64,000 nucleotides of DNA from RGIG2134 sp964461115 (GCA_964461115.1 CAYWSX010000001.1:62001-126000); one strand, 5' to 3'; positions 7,482 through 16,892 are shown, counted from the stretch's first letter. Notes: generated by a model not told the origin, from the sequence alone. Translations and numbers: made by a program.

Positions 7482-10133
7482 ATGCCAAAGTATTTGACAA
7501 CGGATGAAATCAGAGAGAAATTTATAAACTTTTTTGGAAAAGAACACCAGCATACGAAAGTGGCGAGTTCGTCGCTTGTACCGGATAATCCGACGGTATT
7601 GTTGACAACCGCGGGAATGCTTCAGTTTTTGCCTATATTTTTGGGGCTGGAGCAACCTACATTTGACCCGGCTCGTGCGGTATCGTGCCAAAAATGCGCA
7701 AGAGCAGGCGGAAAGGATTCCGATATTGAAAATGTGGGCAGAACACCTCGCCACCACACATTTTTTGAAATGCTCGGGAATTTTTCATTCGGAGATTATT
7801 ATAAAAACGAAGTTATTCCTTGGGCTTGGGATTTTGTTACAAAGGATTTAGGACTTGAAAAAGAACGCCTCTGGGTAACAATTTTTGAAACAGATGACGA
7901 AGCTTTTGAGATTTGGAAAGCAAAAACAGATATTAATCCTGAAAGAATTTTGAGAAAAGGCAAAAAAGACAATTTCTGGGGACCTCCGGGTGCAACAGGA
8001 TCTTGCGGACCTTGCTCCGAAATCCATTATGACCTGGGCGAAGATTTAAAATGCGCAGATGACTGCGGCATTGACACGTGTGAATGCGACCGCTGGGTTG
8101 AGATTTGGAACCTTGTGTTTACTGAGCTTTTTCAAGATGAAGAAGGCAACCAGTCGCCGCTTGAAAAGAAAAACGTTGATACAGGTATGGGCTTGGAACG
8201 TATTGCAATGGTCGTACAGGGTAAAACTTCGACGTTTGAAACAGATTTATTGCAAAAACTTCTTGATAAAGCGTCTGAAATTACCGGCGTAAAGTACAAA
8301 GAAAGTGCAAAAACGGATGTCTCCTTGAGAATTATAACCGACCACGCCCGCTGCGTAAGTTTTTTGATTGCAGATGGAGTTACGCCCGGGAATGAGGGCA
8401 GAAGCTACGTGTTGCGAATGATTATGCGCCGCGCATTGAGACACGGTAAAATTCTGGGCGTTGATGTGGATTTTCTTCACAAAATGGTTCCGACCGTGGT
8501 GAACATTTACGGAAAAAGCTACCCTGAATTAGAAGCAAAACAGCAAAAAATCATCGACGTTATAACAAAAGAAGAAAATCAGTTCAAACAAACACTTGAT
8601 AGAGGCCAAAAACTGCTGGATGAGGTTATCCGGAATGCACTTGCGAGTGATAAAACAATTAACGGTGAAGATGCTTTTAAATTATATGATACCTTCGGAT
8701 TTCCTATGGAACTCACGGTTGAAATCGCTGAGGAAGCAGGCGTAAAAGTAGACACTGAAGCGTTTAAAGCTGAAATGCAAACACAAAAAGAACGTGCAAA
8801 AGCTTCCGTTCAAAAAATTGTCCTGACAGATGAACTTGTGTACGCAAATATCGAGCAAGAACTTGGCGCCACTGAATTTACAGGGTACGAAAGCAACACT
8901 GAAAAGGCAAAAGTTGCTGCGATTGTAAAAGACGGCGAAAAAGTCGGGAGCGTAGACGCTTCTGACGAAATAGCGGATATAATTTTAGACAGAACACCGT
9001 TTTACGCTGAATCAGGCGGTCAAATCGGCGATACGGGAATACTGAAAACGCAAAACGTTGACAGCGAAGTTTTAAACACGTTTAAAGTTAATAAATTATT
9101 TGTACAAAGAGTTAAAATTGTACACGGCGAAATCAAAGTTGGAGAAGAAGTTACAGCTGAAATCGACAACAAAAAACGACAACAAATCCGAGTTCATCAC
9201 ACACTTGCTCACCTTTTGCAGTCTGCATTGATAAAAGTTCTCGGGGATGAAGTTCATCAGGCGGGTTCGCAAGTGGAAGAAAACCGTACCCGTTTTGACT
9301 TCTCGTTCTCCCGCGCGATGACAAAAGAGGAAATTCGTAAGGTTGAAAACATAATCAATGAGTGGATTTCGTGCGCTATCGCACAAAAAACAGAAGTTCT
9401 GAATATTGAAGAAGCGAAAAAGCAGGGCGCGACAGCACTTTTCGGTGAAAAATACGAGGAGGATGTAAGGGTTGTTTCTATCGGTGAGATTTCAAAAGAA
9501 CTTTGCGGCGGCACGCACGCTCACAATACTCTCGAACTTCGTCTTGCCAAAATCGTTTCAGAAAGTGCTGTTGCAGCAGGGACAAGACGCATTGAGGCAG
9601 TCTGTGCGGATGCGGCATTGAAATTCTTGAACGAAAAAGCAGACGAAATTGACGGAATATCTCAATCATTAAAAACGCCGATAAATGAAATTGCAGAAAG
9701 AATCCAAAAGCTGCAAAGCGAAAACAAAGACCTTCAAGGTGAGACTTCTCACTTGAAAAACGAGATTGCAAAATACAAATTCGGCTCTTTTGCGTCAAAA
9801 GCAAAAGATATCGATGGTGGAAAGCTTCTTGTTTCAACAGTTGAGGCGTTTGAACCTCAAGTTTTGAAAACAGCGGTGGAAGAGCTTACTGCTAAAATTG
9901 GTGAATCCGTAGTTGTTCTGGTGTCTCAAAAACCTGACAACACAGGATTTATTATGGTAAAAGTTTCCGATAGTTTTGTTAAAAAAGGCGTGAATGCCGG
10001 GAAAATTGTAGGAGATATCGCAAAGCAATGCGGCGGCAACGGCGGCGGAAAACCGAACTTTGCACAAGGTGGAGCGAAAGACCTTACGGATATTCAAAAA
10101 ATATTGCAAGAGATCGAACAACAACTTTCATAA
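7482..10133 (+). CDS. alaS: Alanyl-tRNA synthetase
   Basis: Charges tRNA-Ala. Class II catalytic domain at the N-terminus (FINFFGKEHQHTKV, RTPRHHTFFEMLGNFSFGDY), followed by a tRNA-recognition domain, the editing domain (HTLAHLLQSAL with the metal-site histidines, and LCGGTHAHN), and a C-terminal oligomerisation/DHHA1 domain ending in GGNGGGKPNFAQGG. At 883 residues it is full length. The ATG at 7482 has an AAGGAA ribosome site. It has its own promoter and is followed by an intrinsic terminator, so it is monocistronic. Confidence 0.97.
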   Translation: MPKYLTTDEIREKFINFFGKEHQHTKVASSSLVPDNPTVLLTTAGMLQFLPIFLGLEQPTFDPARAVSCQKCARAGGKDSDIENVGRTPRHHTFFEMLGNFSFGDYYKNEVIPWAWDFVTKDLGLEKERLWVTIFETDDEAFEIWKAKTDINPERILRKGKKDNFWGPPGATGSCGPCSEIHYDLGEDLKCADDCGIDTCECDRWVEIWNLVFTELFQDEEGNQSPLEKKNVDTGMGLERIAMVVQGKTSTFETDLLQKLLDKASEITGVKYKESAKTDVSLRIITDHARCVSFLIADGVTPGNEGRSYVLRMIMRRALRHGKILGVDVDFLHKMVPTVVNIYGKSYPELEAKQQKIIDVITKEENQFKQTLDRGQKLLDEVIRNALASDKTINGEDAFKLYDTFGFPMELTVEIAEEAGVKVDTEAFKAEMQTQKERAKASVQKIVLTDELVYANIEQELGATEFTGYESNTEKAKVAAIVKDGEKVGSVDASDEIADIILDRTPFYAESGGQIGDTGILKTQNVDSEVLNTFKVNKLFVQRVKIVHGEIKVGEEVTAEIDNKKRQQIRVHHTLAHLLQSALIKVLGDEVHQAGSQVEENRTRFDFSFSRAMTKEEIRKVENIINEWISCAIAQKTEVLNIEEAKKQGATALFGEKYEEDVRVVSIGEISKELCGGTHAHNTLELRLAKIVSESAVAAGTRRIEAVCADAALKFLNEKADEIDGISQSLKTPINEIAERIQKLQSENKDLQGETSHLKNEIAKYKFGSFASKAKDIDGGKLLVSTVEAFEPQVLKTAVEELTAKIGESVVVLVSQKPDNTGFIMVKVSDSFVKKGVNAGKIVGDIAKQCGGNGGGKPNFAQGGAKDLTDIQKILQEIEQQLS

Positions 10134-10135
10134 GA

Positions 10136-10165
10136 AAAAGGCGCCTATAAAGCGCCTTTTCTTTT
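10136..10165 (+). terminator. Intrinsic terminator after alaS
   Basis: Stem AAAAGGCGC / GCGCCTTTT around a seven-base loop, followed by a T-rich run, starting three bases after the alaS stop. Confidence 0.9.
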
Positions 10166-10236
10166 ATCAAAACTTGCATTTATTCAGTTAGAAATGGTAA
10201 TATATTGGTATATTCCGTATCTCGAGAGGTAGTCAA

Positions 10237-11247
10237 ATGGCAAAAATCAGAGAGCTTGCGCTTAAAGATATTCCAAAACTCAAAAAGCTCATTTCATTTA
10301 TGGATGTGCCCGTAAAGCCGCCGATAGACGGATTGGTTCTACCTTATCCGCTGAAGATGATTTTGAGGCTTCTGCCTATGAGGTGGAAATTTTTGCCGGA
10401 ATCATACGTTCTTATTGAGAACAAAGAAATCCAGGCTTACATCACAGTAAAAAAAGCTCGCGGAAACCACAGAAAATGGAGAATCTCAAAACTCTTTCTT
10501 GCCAATAACGCCAATGAGGCGGGGCTTCTTCTAATTCAGTACATCATTGCAAAATTCGGCGCAAAAGGCGCGCACACTTTCATGGCAATGGTGGAAGATT
10601 CACAAAATGAGCTGATACAGCTTTTTGTTGAGGGTGCAGGGTTCAGACATTGCTCCCGCCAACAGATATGGAAAAGCACAACGCTGCACAATGAAAATAC
10701 CGATTTTGGAGGGTTGATAGTTCGACCATTCAAAAATTCTGACGCTCAAAACATCGCCGTGCTTTATAATGAGGCAATTCAAACGCACTTTCGCCCGTCT
10801 TTAATGCGTTCAAAAAAAGAATTTCACGACAACTTTTTTTCAGGACTTACGTCCGTTTCCGAGTTTAAGTATGTTATTGAAAATCGTGAGAAAAAACAAA
10901 TTTTGGCATATTTTACAGTCAAAACTCCCGATAATAAAAACTATTTGCTTGATTTGACAGTACCAAAGGGCTTTGAATATCTTTACCCGCAAATAATTTC
11001 ATACGCCCTGAGACAAGCAAAACGCCGCACAAAAGATTTAAATTTTTACATTGTAAACCGTTATTACATGCAGACAGCAGCCGATTTAGAGAACCTGCTC
11101 AATGAAAATGCATATCAACCGTCAAACAACTCTATTGTTCTCATAAAAGACCTTTTCAAAACCGTAAAAGACCACAATTTCGCAAAACAAGCATTGTTTT
11201 ATACGGAAATAGGTTCAAATCCAGCGTTTAAATCACAGCTTCTTTAA
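10237..11247 (+). CDS. GNAT-like acetyltransferase protein, probably two tandem domains
   Basis: Residues about 1-145 read as one GNAT fold (opening IRELALKDIPKLKKL, a central beta-strand segment around AYITVKK, and a helix before GAGFRHC). A second weaker copy occupies about 150-300 (IVRPFKNSDAQNIAVLYNEA, then ILAYFTVK). The acetyl-CoA-binding R/Q-x-x-G-x-G/A loop is not clear in either, so catalysis is unproven. The start ATG has GAGAGG upstream and a -10-like TATATT. It converges on murT, with the two 3' ends overlapping by 15 bases. Substrate unknown. Confidence 0.6.
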   Translation: MAKIRELALKDIPKLKKLISFMDVPVKPPIDGLVLPYPLKMILRLLPMRWKFLPESYVLIENKEIQAYITVKKARGNHRKWRISKLFLANNANEAGLLLIQYIIAKFGAKGAHTFMAMVEDSQNELIQLFVEGAGFRHCSRQQIWKSTTLHNENTDFGGLIVRPFKNSDAQNIAVLYNEAIQTHFRPSLMRSKKEFHDNFFSGLTSVSEFKYVIENREKKQILAYFTVKTPDNKNYLLDLTVPKGFEYLYPQIISYALRQAKRRTKDLNFYIVNRYYMQTAADLENLLNENAYQPSNNSIVLIKDLFKTVKDHNFAKQALFYTEIGSNPAFKSQLL

Positions 11248-12588
11248 AAAGTTCTGCATACTCAAAAGCGCTGTATAAGTCGGAAGAATATTGAGAGTTT
11301 GCCCCTCTTCAACGCTGTTTAGTGCTGCTTTTACGGCAGAAACCGTATCAGGGATAACCTCGAGTTTTTTTATATCATATTCAGTATATTTAAGCCTTAA
11401 AGCCATATCGTAAGCACGTTTTCCGGCAACAATAATTTTCCCGTTGTATCCTGAAAGCGCGTCAAAATCCGCATCCCAAAGCCAAGACATGTCACGACCG
11501 TCAGCATATTCGTCATTAATAATAATGAGTAAGTTAGAATTTTTATCATCTCTAATCGTCCTGATAACTTCACTTGCGCCGACAGGATTTTTGATAAGCT
11601 GAATAAATGCAGGCTTGCCGTGGATAGTGAGCCTTTCTGCCCGCCCAAAAGCCGATTGGTATTCATTCAAAGCTTTTTGTATAACTCTGGGTTTAATTTT
11701 AAATGTCAAAGCCATAGATATTGCAGCAAGAGCATTATAGGCATTGTAAAGCCCGGGGACATGAACGATAAATTCGTGAGATTTGTCTTCGTATTTTACA
11801 GTCATCAATGTTTTTTGATTATAAACTTTGGCTTCGGCGCTAAATTTTGGCGGCAGGCGTTTATAGTCGCAATCACAGTGATAATGCCCGATATGCGCAT
11901 AAAAGCACTTATCATAATGCATAGGCGAGCCGCATTTGCAGTATAAAGTTTCTTTCGGCGAGTTAGAAGATTTGATTCCGTCAACAAGCTCAATATTTTC
12001 AAAGCCGTACGTCACCGTATTTTCCGTATACAAAGAATGCAGCATAGGGTCATCAGCGTTCAACAAAATTTTTAAATCAGGATTTTTATCAATGGCTTCC
12101 TTAATTTTACGCGCAGTAGTTTCTAACTCGCCGTATCTGTCCAGCTGGTCACGGAACAAGTTAGTTATAATGAGATAATCAGCTTTCAATTCATCATAGA
12201 TTTTGCTTAAATAGGCTTCGTCGTTTTCAAGCACAAAATTATCTGCCTTTTTAAACGGATTTATCCCGAGTGCAAGTGCAGTCGAAATCCCCTGAGGCAT
12301 ATTCGCACCTTTTTGATTGTGCAGCACGTATCTGTTATCAGCATTTAATATTGCGGCAAATAATCCCGAAGTTGTTGTTTTCCCATTGGTTCCCGTCACC
12401 GTAACTATTTCACTTTTGCAGTAAAATGAAGTGCCGCTTAAAAAATTCTTGTCTAATTTAGAAGCCAAAAGCCCGGGGAATGATGTTGCCGCGCATTGAC
12501 CGCGCAGTTTTAAAAGCTTTGCCGCTATCTTCGCCCCAAAAAGCGCCCCGTAAAAAATAATTTTGTTTGATTTATCTTTATTACTCAT
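11233..12588 (-). CDS. murT: MurT-type Mur ligase (lipid II isoglutaminyl synthase subunit)
   Basis: Mur ligase homologue that, with the glutaminase GatD, amidates D-glutamate of lipid II. Seen: the ATP-binding VTGTNGKTTTSG, the central Mur domain with ITNLFRDQLDRYGE, a four-cysteine zinc-ribbon insertion (CKCG...CDCDY, about residues 215-245), and the C-terminal DUF1727 domain with DGRDMSWLWDADF, typical of MurT. At 451 residues it is full length. GatD, normally the adjacent gene, is not beside it on either side. No good ribosome site precedes the ATG at 12588. Confidence 0.9.
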   Translation of the reverse strand: MSNKDKSNKIIFYGALFGAKIAAKLLKLRGQCAATSFPGLLASKLDKNFLSGTSFYCKSEIVTVTGTNGKTTTSGLFAAILNADNRYVLHNQKGANMPQGISTALALGINPFKKADNFVLENDEAYLSKIYDELKADYLIITNLFRDQLDRYGELETTARKIKEAIDKNPDLKILLNADDPMLHSLYTENTVTYGFENIELVDGIKSSNSPKETLYCKCGSPMHYDKCFYAHIGHYHCDCDYKRLPPKFSAEAKVYNQKTLMTVKYEDKSHEFIVHVPGLYNAYNALAAISMALTFKIKPRVIQKALNEYQSAFGRAERLTIHGKPAFIQLIKNPVGASEVIRTIRDDKNSNLLIIINDEYADGRDMSWLWDADFDALSGYNGKIIVAGKRAYDMALRLKYTEYDIKKLEVIPDTVSAVKAALNSVEEGQTLNILPTYTALLSMQNFLKKL

Positions 12589-12661
12589 AAATTAATGCTA
12601 ATCGTGTATTTATATCATTTGTGATTTCTATTATAATCGAAAAAGAGGACAAAGTGTAAAA

Positions 12662-13018
12662 ATGGCAGCAATCTTAATTTTACTTATCATATCAGCGCAA
12701 TTTGCGATTTGCTACTTCGCAGTGAAGCACCTTTTGGCGTTCAATGAAAAACTTATAAAGCTGAATTCAGCCGTCTTGGAATTAAAACCGAAAATCCGTC
12801 CGCTATTCAAATCCGCACGTCTTGTAATGCACAAAGCAAACAAAGCTATAGAAATAATTTTTAAGAACGAAGATAAATTCAAAATGATTAGAAAATTGAT
12901 GATTATAAAATCATTGATTGCTGCATTTATACTATTTAAGCAGCGAAAAAACATATTTCAGTTTTTCTCGCTATACGGGCTTTTGACAAAATTCACAAAA
13001 GCGGTTTTGGAGCTGTAA
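12662..13018 (+). CDS. Small membrane-associated protein of unknown function
   Basis: 118 residues with a strongly hydrophobic N-terminal helix (residues 3-25), a basic middle (many Lys/Arg, roughly 38-75) and a second hydrophobic stretch at about 80-95. A TATAAT box lies about 25 bases upstream, with a GAGG ribosome site. Its stop overlaps the tatD start by one base (TAATG), so it is the first gene of a tatD-tlyA operon. I do not recognise the family; a one- or two-pass inner-membrane protein is the most that can be said. Confidence 0.65.
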   Translation: MAAILILLIISAQFAICYFAVKHLLAFNEKLIKLNSAVLELKPKIRPLFKSARLVMHKANKAIEIIFKNEDKFKMIRKLMIIKSLIAAFILFKQRKNIFQFFSLYGLLTKFTKAVLEL

Positions 13019-13785
13019 TGATTATAGACACACATGCACACATTGATTTTGAGGATTATCAGCCAAGATTTAGCGAAATACTGGAAAACGCACGCAAAAA
13101 TCACGTTGAAAAAATAATTATCCCCGGAGTTGAACCCTCAACTTTTCCGAGAATTATAGAACTTGTCGAAAAATACGACAATATTTTTTGCGCAATCGGC
13201 GTTCATCCCTCCGAAGCCAAAATCTATACCGATGATGTCGAAGAGCAGATAAAAAACCTTATGACAAACAAAAAAGTTATTGCAGTCGGTGAATGCGGGC
13301 TTGATTATTACTGGGATAAATCTTTTAATGACATACAAAAAGAAGTTTTTACGCGCCAAATAAAAATAGCAAACGATTTCGATAAAACACTCGTCGTGCA
13401 CGACAGAGAAGCCCATTTGGATACAATCACACTTTTAAAGCAGCATGTGTCCTCACACACGCCTGTTGTAATGCACTGTTTTTCAGGAAGCTATGAATTT
13501 GGCTTGGAATGCATTAAACAAGGATATTTTCTCGCATTCGGAGGTGTCTCAACATTCAAAAACGCAAAAAAAGCACACGAAATAATAGAGAAAATGCCTA
13601 TTGAAAATCTTCTCTTAGAAACAGATTCACCTTATCTAACGCCTGAACCGTTCAGGGGCAAAGAAAACCAGCCTGCGTATTTAAAATACGTAGTTGCAAA
13701 AATTGCAGAACTGAGAGGAATGTCAACGGATGAAATCGAAAATATAACAACGGAAAATGCAAAAAGGGCTTTCAAATGGCTGTAA
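13018..13785 (+). CDS. tatD: TatD-family metal-dependent DNase/hydrolase
   Basis: TIM-barrel metal hydrolase; family members act as 3'-5' DNases or D-aminoacyl hydrolases. All metal ligands are visible: DTHAHIDF at the N-terminus, GECGLDYYWD, the HDREAH strand, MHCFSGS, and LLETDSPYLTPEP. Full length at 255 residues. Its start overlaps the preceding gene by one base, and its end overlaps tlyA by 10 bases. Confidence 0.94.
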   Translation: MIIDTHAHIDFEDYQPRFSEILENARKNHVEKIIIPGVEPSTFPRIIELVEKYDNIFCAIGVHPSEAKIYTDDVEEQIKNLMTNKKVIAVGECGLDYYWDKSFNDIQKEVFTRQIKIANDFDKTLVVHDREAHLDTITLLKQHVSSHTPVVMHCFSGSYEFGLECIKQGYFLAFGGVSTFKNAKKAHEIIEKMPIENLLLETDSPYLTPEPFRGKENQPAYLKYVVAKIAELRGMSTDEIENITTENAKRAFKWL

Positions 13786-14591
13786 ATAAAGAACGATTAG
13801 ATAAGATATTAGTTGATGCGGGATACTTCGAAACCCGTCAAAAAGCACAAGCCGCAATAATGGCACAAGATGTAAAAATTAACGGTGAAACAATAACAAA
13901 AGCAGGATACCAGCTTGCTCAAACAGATAAAACCGTAATCGAAATCAAAACTATGCCGTACGTTTCAAGAGGTGGTTTTAAGCTTGAAAAGGCACTAAAT
14001 AGTTTTGAAATCGACGTAACAGACCGCGTATGCCTTGACGCAGGAGCCTCAACAGGCGGTTTTTCAGACTGTATGCTTCAGCGAGGGGCAAAATATATCT
14101 ACGCTGTAGATGTTGGCTACGGACAATTTGCCTGGAAGCTTCGACAAAGCGATAAAATAAAAGTTATAGAACGAACAAACGTAAAAAACTGCGAATACGA
14201 AGATATTTACTCCGAAAATGAGCCGGCAGCCGACTTTTGCGCAATGGATTTGTCATTTATTTCCATCACAAAAGTTCTTCCGAATGTCGTAAGCTTACTC
14301 GGGGACAAAAAAGAGCTTGCACTTTTAATCAAACCTCAATTCGAAGCAGGAAAACATCTCGTGGGTAAAAACGGCGTTGTCCGTGAAAAAAGCACCCACT
14401 TCGAGGTTATAGAAAATGTAATATCCTGTGCGAAAGAGCTTGGGCTTCATATGCACAACCTGCAATTCTCACCGATAAAAGGGCCAAAAGGTAATATTGA
14501 ATACCTGATTCACCTTAAAAATGAGCCGTCAGAGAATATGATTTCTGTTGAAGAGGTTGTAAATACTGCTTATTCAACATTGTCCGAATAG
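13776..14591 (+). CDS. tlyA: TlyA-type rRNA 2'-O-methyltransferase
   Basis: S4 RNA-binding domain at residues about 5-60 (ERLDKILVDAGYFETRQKAQ), followed by an FtsJ/RrmJ-like SAM methyltransferase fold with LDAGASTGGFSDCML as the SAM site, the AVDVGYGQ strand and the catalytic-type MDLSFIS segment. The family methylates ribose in 16S/23S rRNA; some members also have haemolytic activity. The start overlaps tatD by 10 bases, showing coupling. 271 residues, normal. Confidence 0.92.
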   Translation: MAVNKERLDKILVDAGYFETRQKAQAAIMAQDVKINGETITKAGYQLAQTDKTVIEIKTMPYVSRGGFKLEKALNSFEIDVTDRVCLDAGASTGGFSDCMLQRGAKYIYAVDVGYGQFAWKLRQSDKIKVIERTNVKNCEYEDIYSENEPAADFCAMDLSFISITKVLPNVVSLLGDKKELALLIKPQFEAGKHLVGKNGVVREKSTHFEVIENVISCAKELGLHMHNLQFSPIKGPKGNIEYLIHLKNEPSENMISVEEVVNTAYSTLSE

Positions 14592-14595
14592 CTTC

Positions 14596-14892
14596 TTAAT
14601 AAGCGTGTCGAACTTTGTCGAACATATACTTGGCTACGTCCGACAGCTTTGATTTGCCGTCAAAGCCATGTTTACTTAAAAATAAAAGCCACATTGAAGA
14701 GCCATATGACGTAAATGCGCCCTCTTTTGTCGCCAAAGGAAGATTTTGGGCATTAAACAAATCTATGTTAAGATTTCTCATTTTTTGACTGTAAGCCGAC
14801 GGAATTGTTTGAGCGTGAGCCGAATATTGATGTCTCAAGGCTCGATAGATTTGTTTTATTGACGCGTCAACAGCGGAAATCGGTCTTGTCAT
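14596..14892 (-). CDS. Hypothetical protein (98 aa)
   Basis: Supported by a perfect AGGAGG ribosome site before the ATG at 14892 and by clean placement between genes, converging on tlyA with a four-base gap. Predicted soluble and helical, with a basic, Ser/Ala-rich first half and no membrane segment or cysteine. No family recognised. Confidence 0.6.
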   Translation of the reverse strand: MTRPISAVDASIKQIYRALRHQYSAHAQTIPSAYSQKMRNLNIDLFNAQNLPLATKEGAFTSYGSSMWLLFLSKHGFDGKSKLSDVAKYMFDKVRHAY

Positions 14893-14992
14893 AACAACCT
14901 CCTATTTTTTGTGCCCAGCATTTAACATTATTTTTGTCCACAAGTAATTAAGTCTCAATTATAAAAAATTTTTGCCAAAAAGTGAATAAAAG

Positions 14993-15490
14993 TTAATACT
15001 TTTTTACACTCTCTGAATACTGCGTAATGAGTCTGTCAATTTCCATTTTTATGTCGTATTTGCTTAAATTTTCAATAGGCTGAGGCTCCTCACTGTGACG
15101 CTTGCACAGACTTTTGTAATATGAAATTTGTTTTTTTGTCGGGGGTTCTTTTTTTTGTCTTGCGTCAAGAATTTTTGCTTTAATTTCCTTTTGAATGCGC
15201 TTTTGCTCTTCATAAATCGGACGTTGAGACTCTTTGTAATCATAGTATTTTTTACAGGCTTTTATATATTTTTTTATGTCCGAAATTCGGTTTTCGTTGT
15301 TTATATCTATGTACTCAAATTTACCCTGCCCGAGTTTATGAAAATAATCTATCTCATCAAGCAAGTTACATAAAATGCTCTCCTCATCGCAATTTTTATA
15401 GTTTTTTGTATAAATTTTGATAAAAGACAAAAAATCAGACTTTTGATTTTTTGTCAGGTCTAAAAAAATGCTGTTCTTAATTTGATACAT
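14993..15490 (-). CDS. Hypothetical protein, helical and charged (165 aa)
   Basis: A Lys/Glu/Tyr-rich cytoplasmic protein, probably largely helical: the stretch at about residues 65-110 is nearly all charged and could be a coiled coil. It contains a KKQISYYKSLCKRHSEEP-like segment. The ATG at 15490 overlaps the stop of the preceding 61-residue gene (TAATG), indicating coupled expression. Function unknown. Confidence 0.6.
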   Translation of the reverse strand: MYQIKNSIFLDLTKNQKSDFLSFIKIYTKNYKNCDEESILCNLLDEIDYFHKLGQGKFEYIDINNENRISDIKKYIKACKKYYDYKESQRPIYEEQKRIQKEIKAKILDARQKKEPPTKKQISYYKSLCKRHSEEPQPIENLSKYDIKMEIDRLITQYSESVKKY

Positions 15491-15675
15491 TATCTAAAAA
15501 TGTCTTTTATACTAAATTTCCCTTTTGTACTCGAAAAGTACTTGATAAAATTCTTCGCAATCGGGTTGGTTACTTGATTCGACTTATTTAAATTATTTTG
15601 CGGCAAAACAGAGACTTCCTCTTTAAGAAAGCCCTTTTTCTTCGAAATCTCGATTACATTATCATTTTTATCCAT
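15490..15675 (-). CDS. Small hypothetical protein (61 aa)
   Basis: First gene of a two-gene unit with the 165-residue protein, overlapping it by one base. Polar, Lys/Asn/Ser-rich and probably disordered. No ribosome site is seen; an AT-rich TAAAAT lies six bases before the ATG. Coding status rests mainly on the coupled overlap. Confidence 0.45.
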   Translation of the reverse strand: MDKNDNVIEISKKKGFLKEEVSVLPQNNLNKSNQVTNPIAKNFIKYFSSTKGKFSIKDIFR

Positions 15676-15766
15676 ATATATATTTTAACTCATTTTTGAA
15701 TGAAGCGCTATATATATAAAGGATTTTTTATTGAAAATATTGCCTTCACCTAAGTTCCCCTGCATT

Positions 15767-15988
15767 CTATTGAGGCTTGCCAAGCGTTTTAACAAGTGAT
15801 TTTACCACTTTGGACATTTGACAAACAAACGAATAGTGCCCTTGTGCTATGGAACATCTAGAACAATCGCCGCCCAATGAATAGCACTCAATAGCCTGCT
15901 CTGTCCAGTTTTGCATAATTGAATCCGAAAACTCCCCGTTATTTTGAGGAACAAAAATGTTGTAATCGTAATAAGAATTTACAGCCAT
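15767..15988 (-). CDS. Small cysteine-containing protein (73 aa)
   Basis: The start is placed at the ATG at 15988 because a GGGAGGGG ribosome site lies directly upstream; the in-frame ATG at 16030 lacks one. It contains four closely placed cysteines (CYSLGGDCSRC and a later FVCQM), compatible with metal or Fe-S binding, and a Lys-rich C-terminus. A TATA-like promoter lies about 20-30 bases upstream. Family unknown. Confidence 0.55.
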   Translation of the reverse strand: MAVNSYYDYNIFVPQNNGEFSDSIMQNWTEQAIECYSLGGDCSRCSIAQGHYSFVCQMSKVVKSLVKTLGKPQ

Positions 15989-16055
15989 ATATCCCCTCCC
16001 GTTTATACTATAGTGAGAGATTTTTCGCATTTTTTAATCCTACATTTGTAGGAGA

Positions 16056-16640
16056 TTATTCTTCCCTATCAAAAGAAAGTAAAAATTTAACCGCGTTTTC
16101 CGTATAGTAATTGTCTTTTGCAGAAAAAGGCAGAACCTCACAATCGAGTTCTTTTTTCATCGCAAAAACAGTACTTGCAATCTTCCCGCGAGTCAAGCAG
16201 TCTACCTTAGTGGCAATAGTAATAACTGGGATATCCTTATAGGCCAGCCATTCACGCATTTGATAGTCATTTTTTTGTACGGGATGGCGAGCATCGATAA
16301 ACTGAATACAAGAGGTCAGAGACTCCCGATTTTCCAGATAATGAGCTAAGTCCTTCTCCCATTGGTCTTTCATCTCTTTTTTTACATTCGCGAAACCGTA
16401 TCCGGGTAAATCAGCAATTACAAATTGAGAATTGAAATCAAAAAAGTTAATCAAGCGGGTTTTTCCGGGCTTATTACTGGTCTTTGCCAGTTTTGTATTG
16501 TTTGAAATCCTGTTTATAAACGAGGATTTTCCCACGTTCGAGCGCCCAAGCAGAGCAAACTCAGGAAGCCCGCCAAAATCGGGACACAGAGCAAGCCTAG
16601 GCGAGCTAATTACAAACTTTGCCGGCGTTATTTTCTTCAT
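16056..16640 (-). CDS. engB: Ribosome-biogenesis GTPase EngB/YsxC
   Basis: TRAFAC-class GTPase needed for 50S assembly. Seen: G1 GRSNVGKSSF, G2 NKPGKTR, G3 DLPGYGF, G4 TKVD and G5 FSAK, in order across 194 residues, the family's size. The start ATG at 16640 lies within the 3' end of a small upstream reading frame, overlapping it by 35 bases. Confidence 0.95.
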   Translation of the reverse strand: MKKITPAKFVISSPRLALCPDFGGLPEFALLGRSNVGKSSFINRISNNTKLAKTSNKPGKTRLINFFDFNSQFVIADLPGYGFANVKKEMKDQWEKDLAHYLENRESLTSCIQFIDARHPVQKNDYQMREWLAYKDIPVITIATKVDCLTRGKIASTVFAMKKELDCEVLPFSAKDNYYTENAVKFLLSFDREE

Positions 16641-16857
16641 ACATCCGCTTTTTGTACATTACGCTCGTTAGCAAGCTGTACATTTTATAGTTATTTACCA
16701 CATTAATATTCAAAGAATCTTTGGCAGCCTCAACTGACATAGATTTTCCAACTTTTGGATCTCCTGTTTCAACATGCAAAATTTGTACAATTCGTTTCCG
16801 AATTATACTCAATGGGAGGGACAAAAACAGCTCAAAAGTTTTTAAAATATTGTTCAT
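16606..16857 (-). CDS. Possible small protein upstream of engB (83 aa)
   Basis: A basic, partly hydrophobic reading frame whose 3' end overlaps engB by 35 bases. No ribosome site, but a TAATAT box at 16864-16869 lies six bases before the ATG, with a weak TTGCAT at 16887-16892, giving a leaderless arrangement. No recognised domain. It may be a real small protein or simply the engB leader. Confidence 0.35.
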   Translation of the reverse strand: MNNILKTFELFLSLPLSIIRKRIVQILHVETGDPKVGKSMSVEAAKDSLNINVVNNYKMYSLLTSVMYKKRMYEENNAGKVCN

Positions 16858-16863
16858 ATTGTC

Positions 16864-16892
16864 ATATTACAAAAGTTGCAGCAATTATGCAA
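16864..16892 (-). promoter_or_regulatory. Candidate leaderless promoter upstream of engB
   Basis: TTGCAT - 17 bases - TAATAT, ending six bases before the ATG at 16857. This is the same geometry as at nanE, the 21.3 kb TPR gene and the 39.2 kb kinase gene. It is probably the promoter for engB whether or not the 83-residue frame is translated. Confidence 0.4.
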
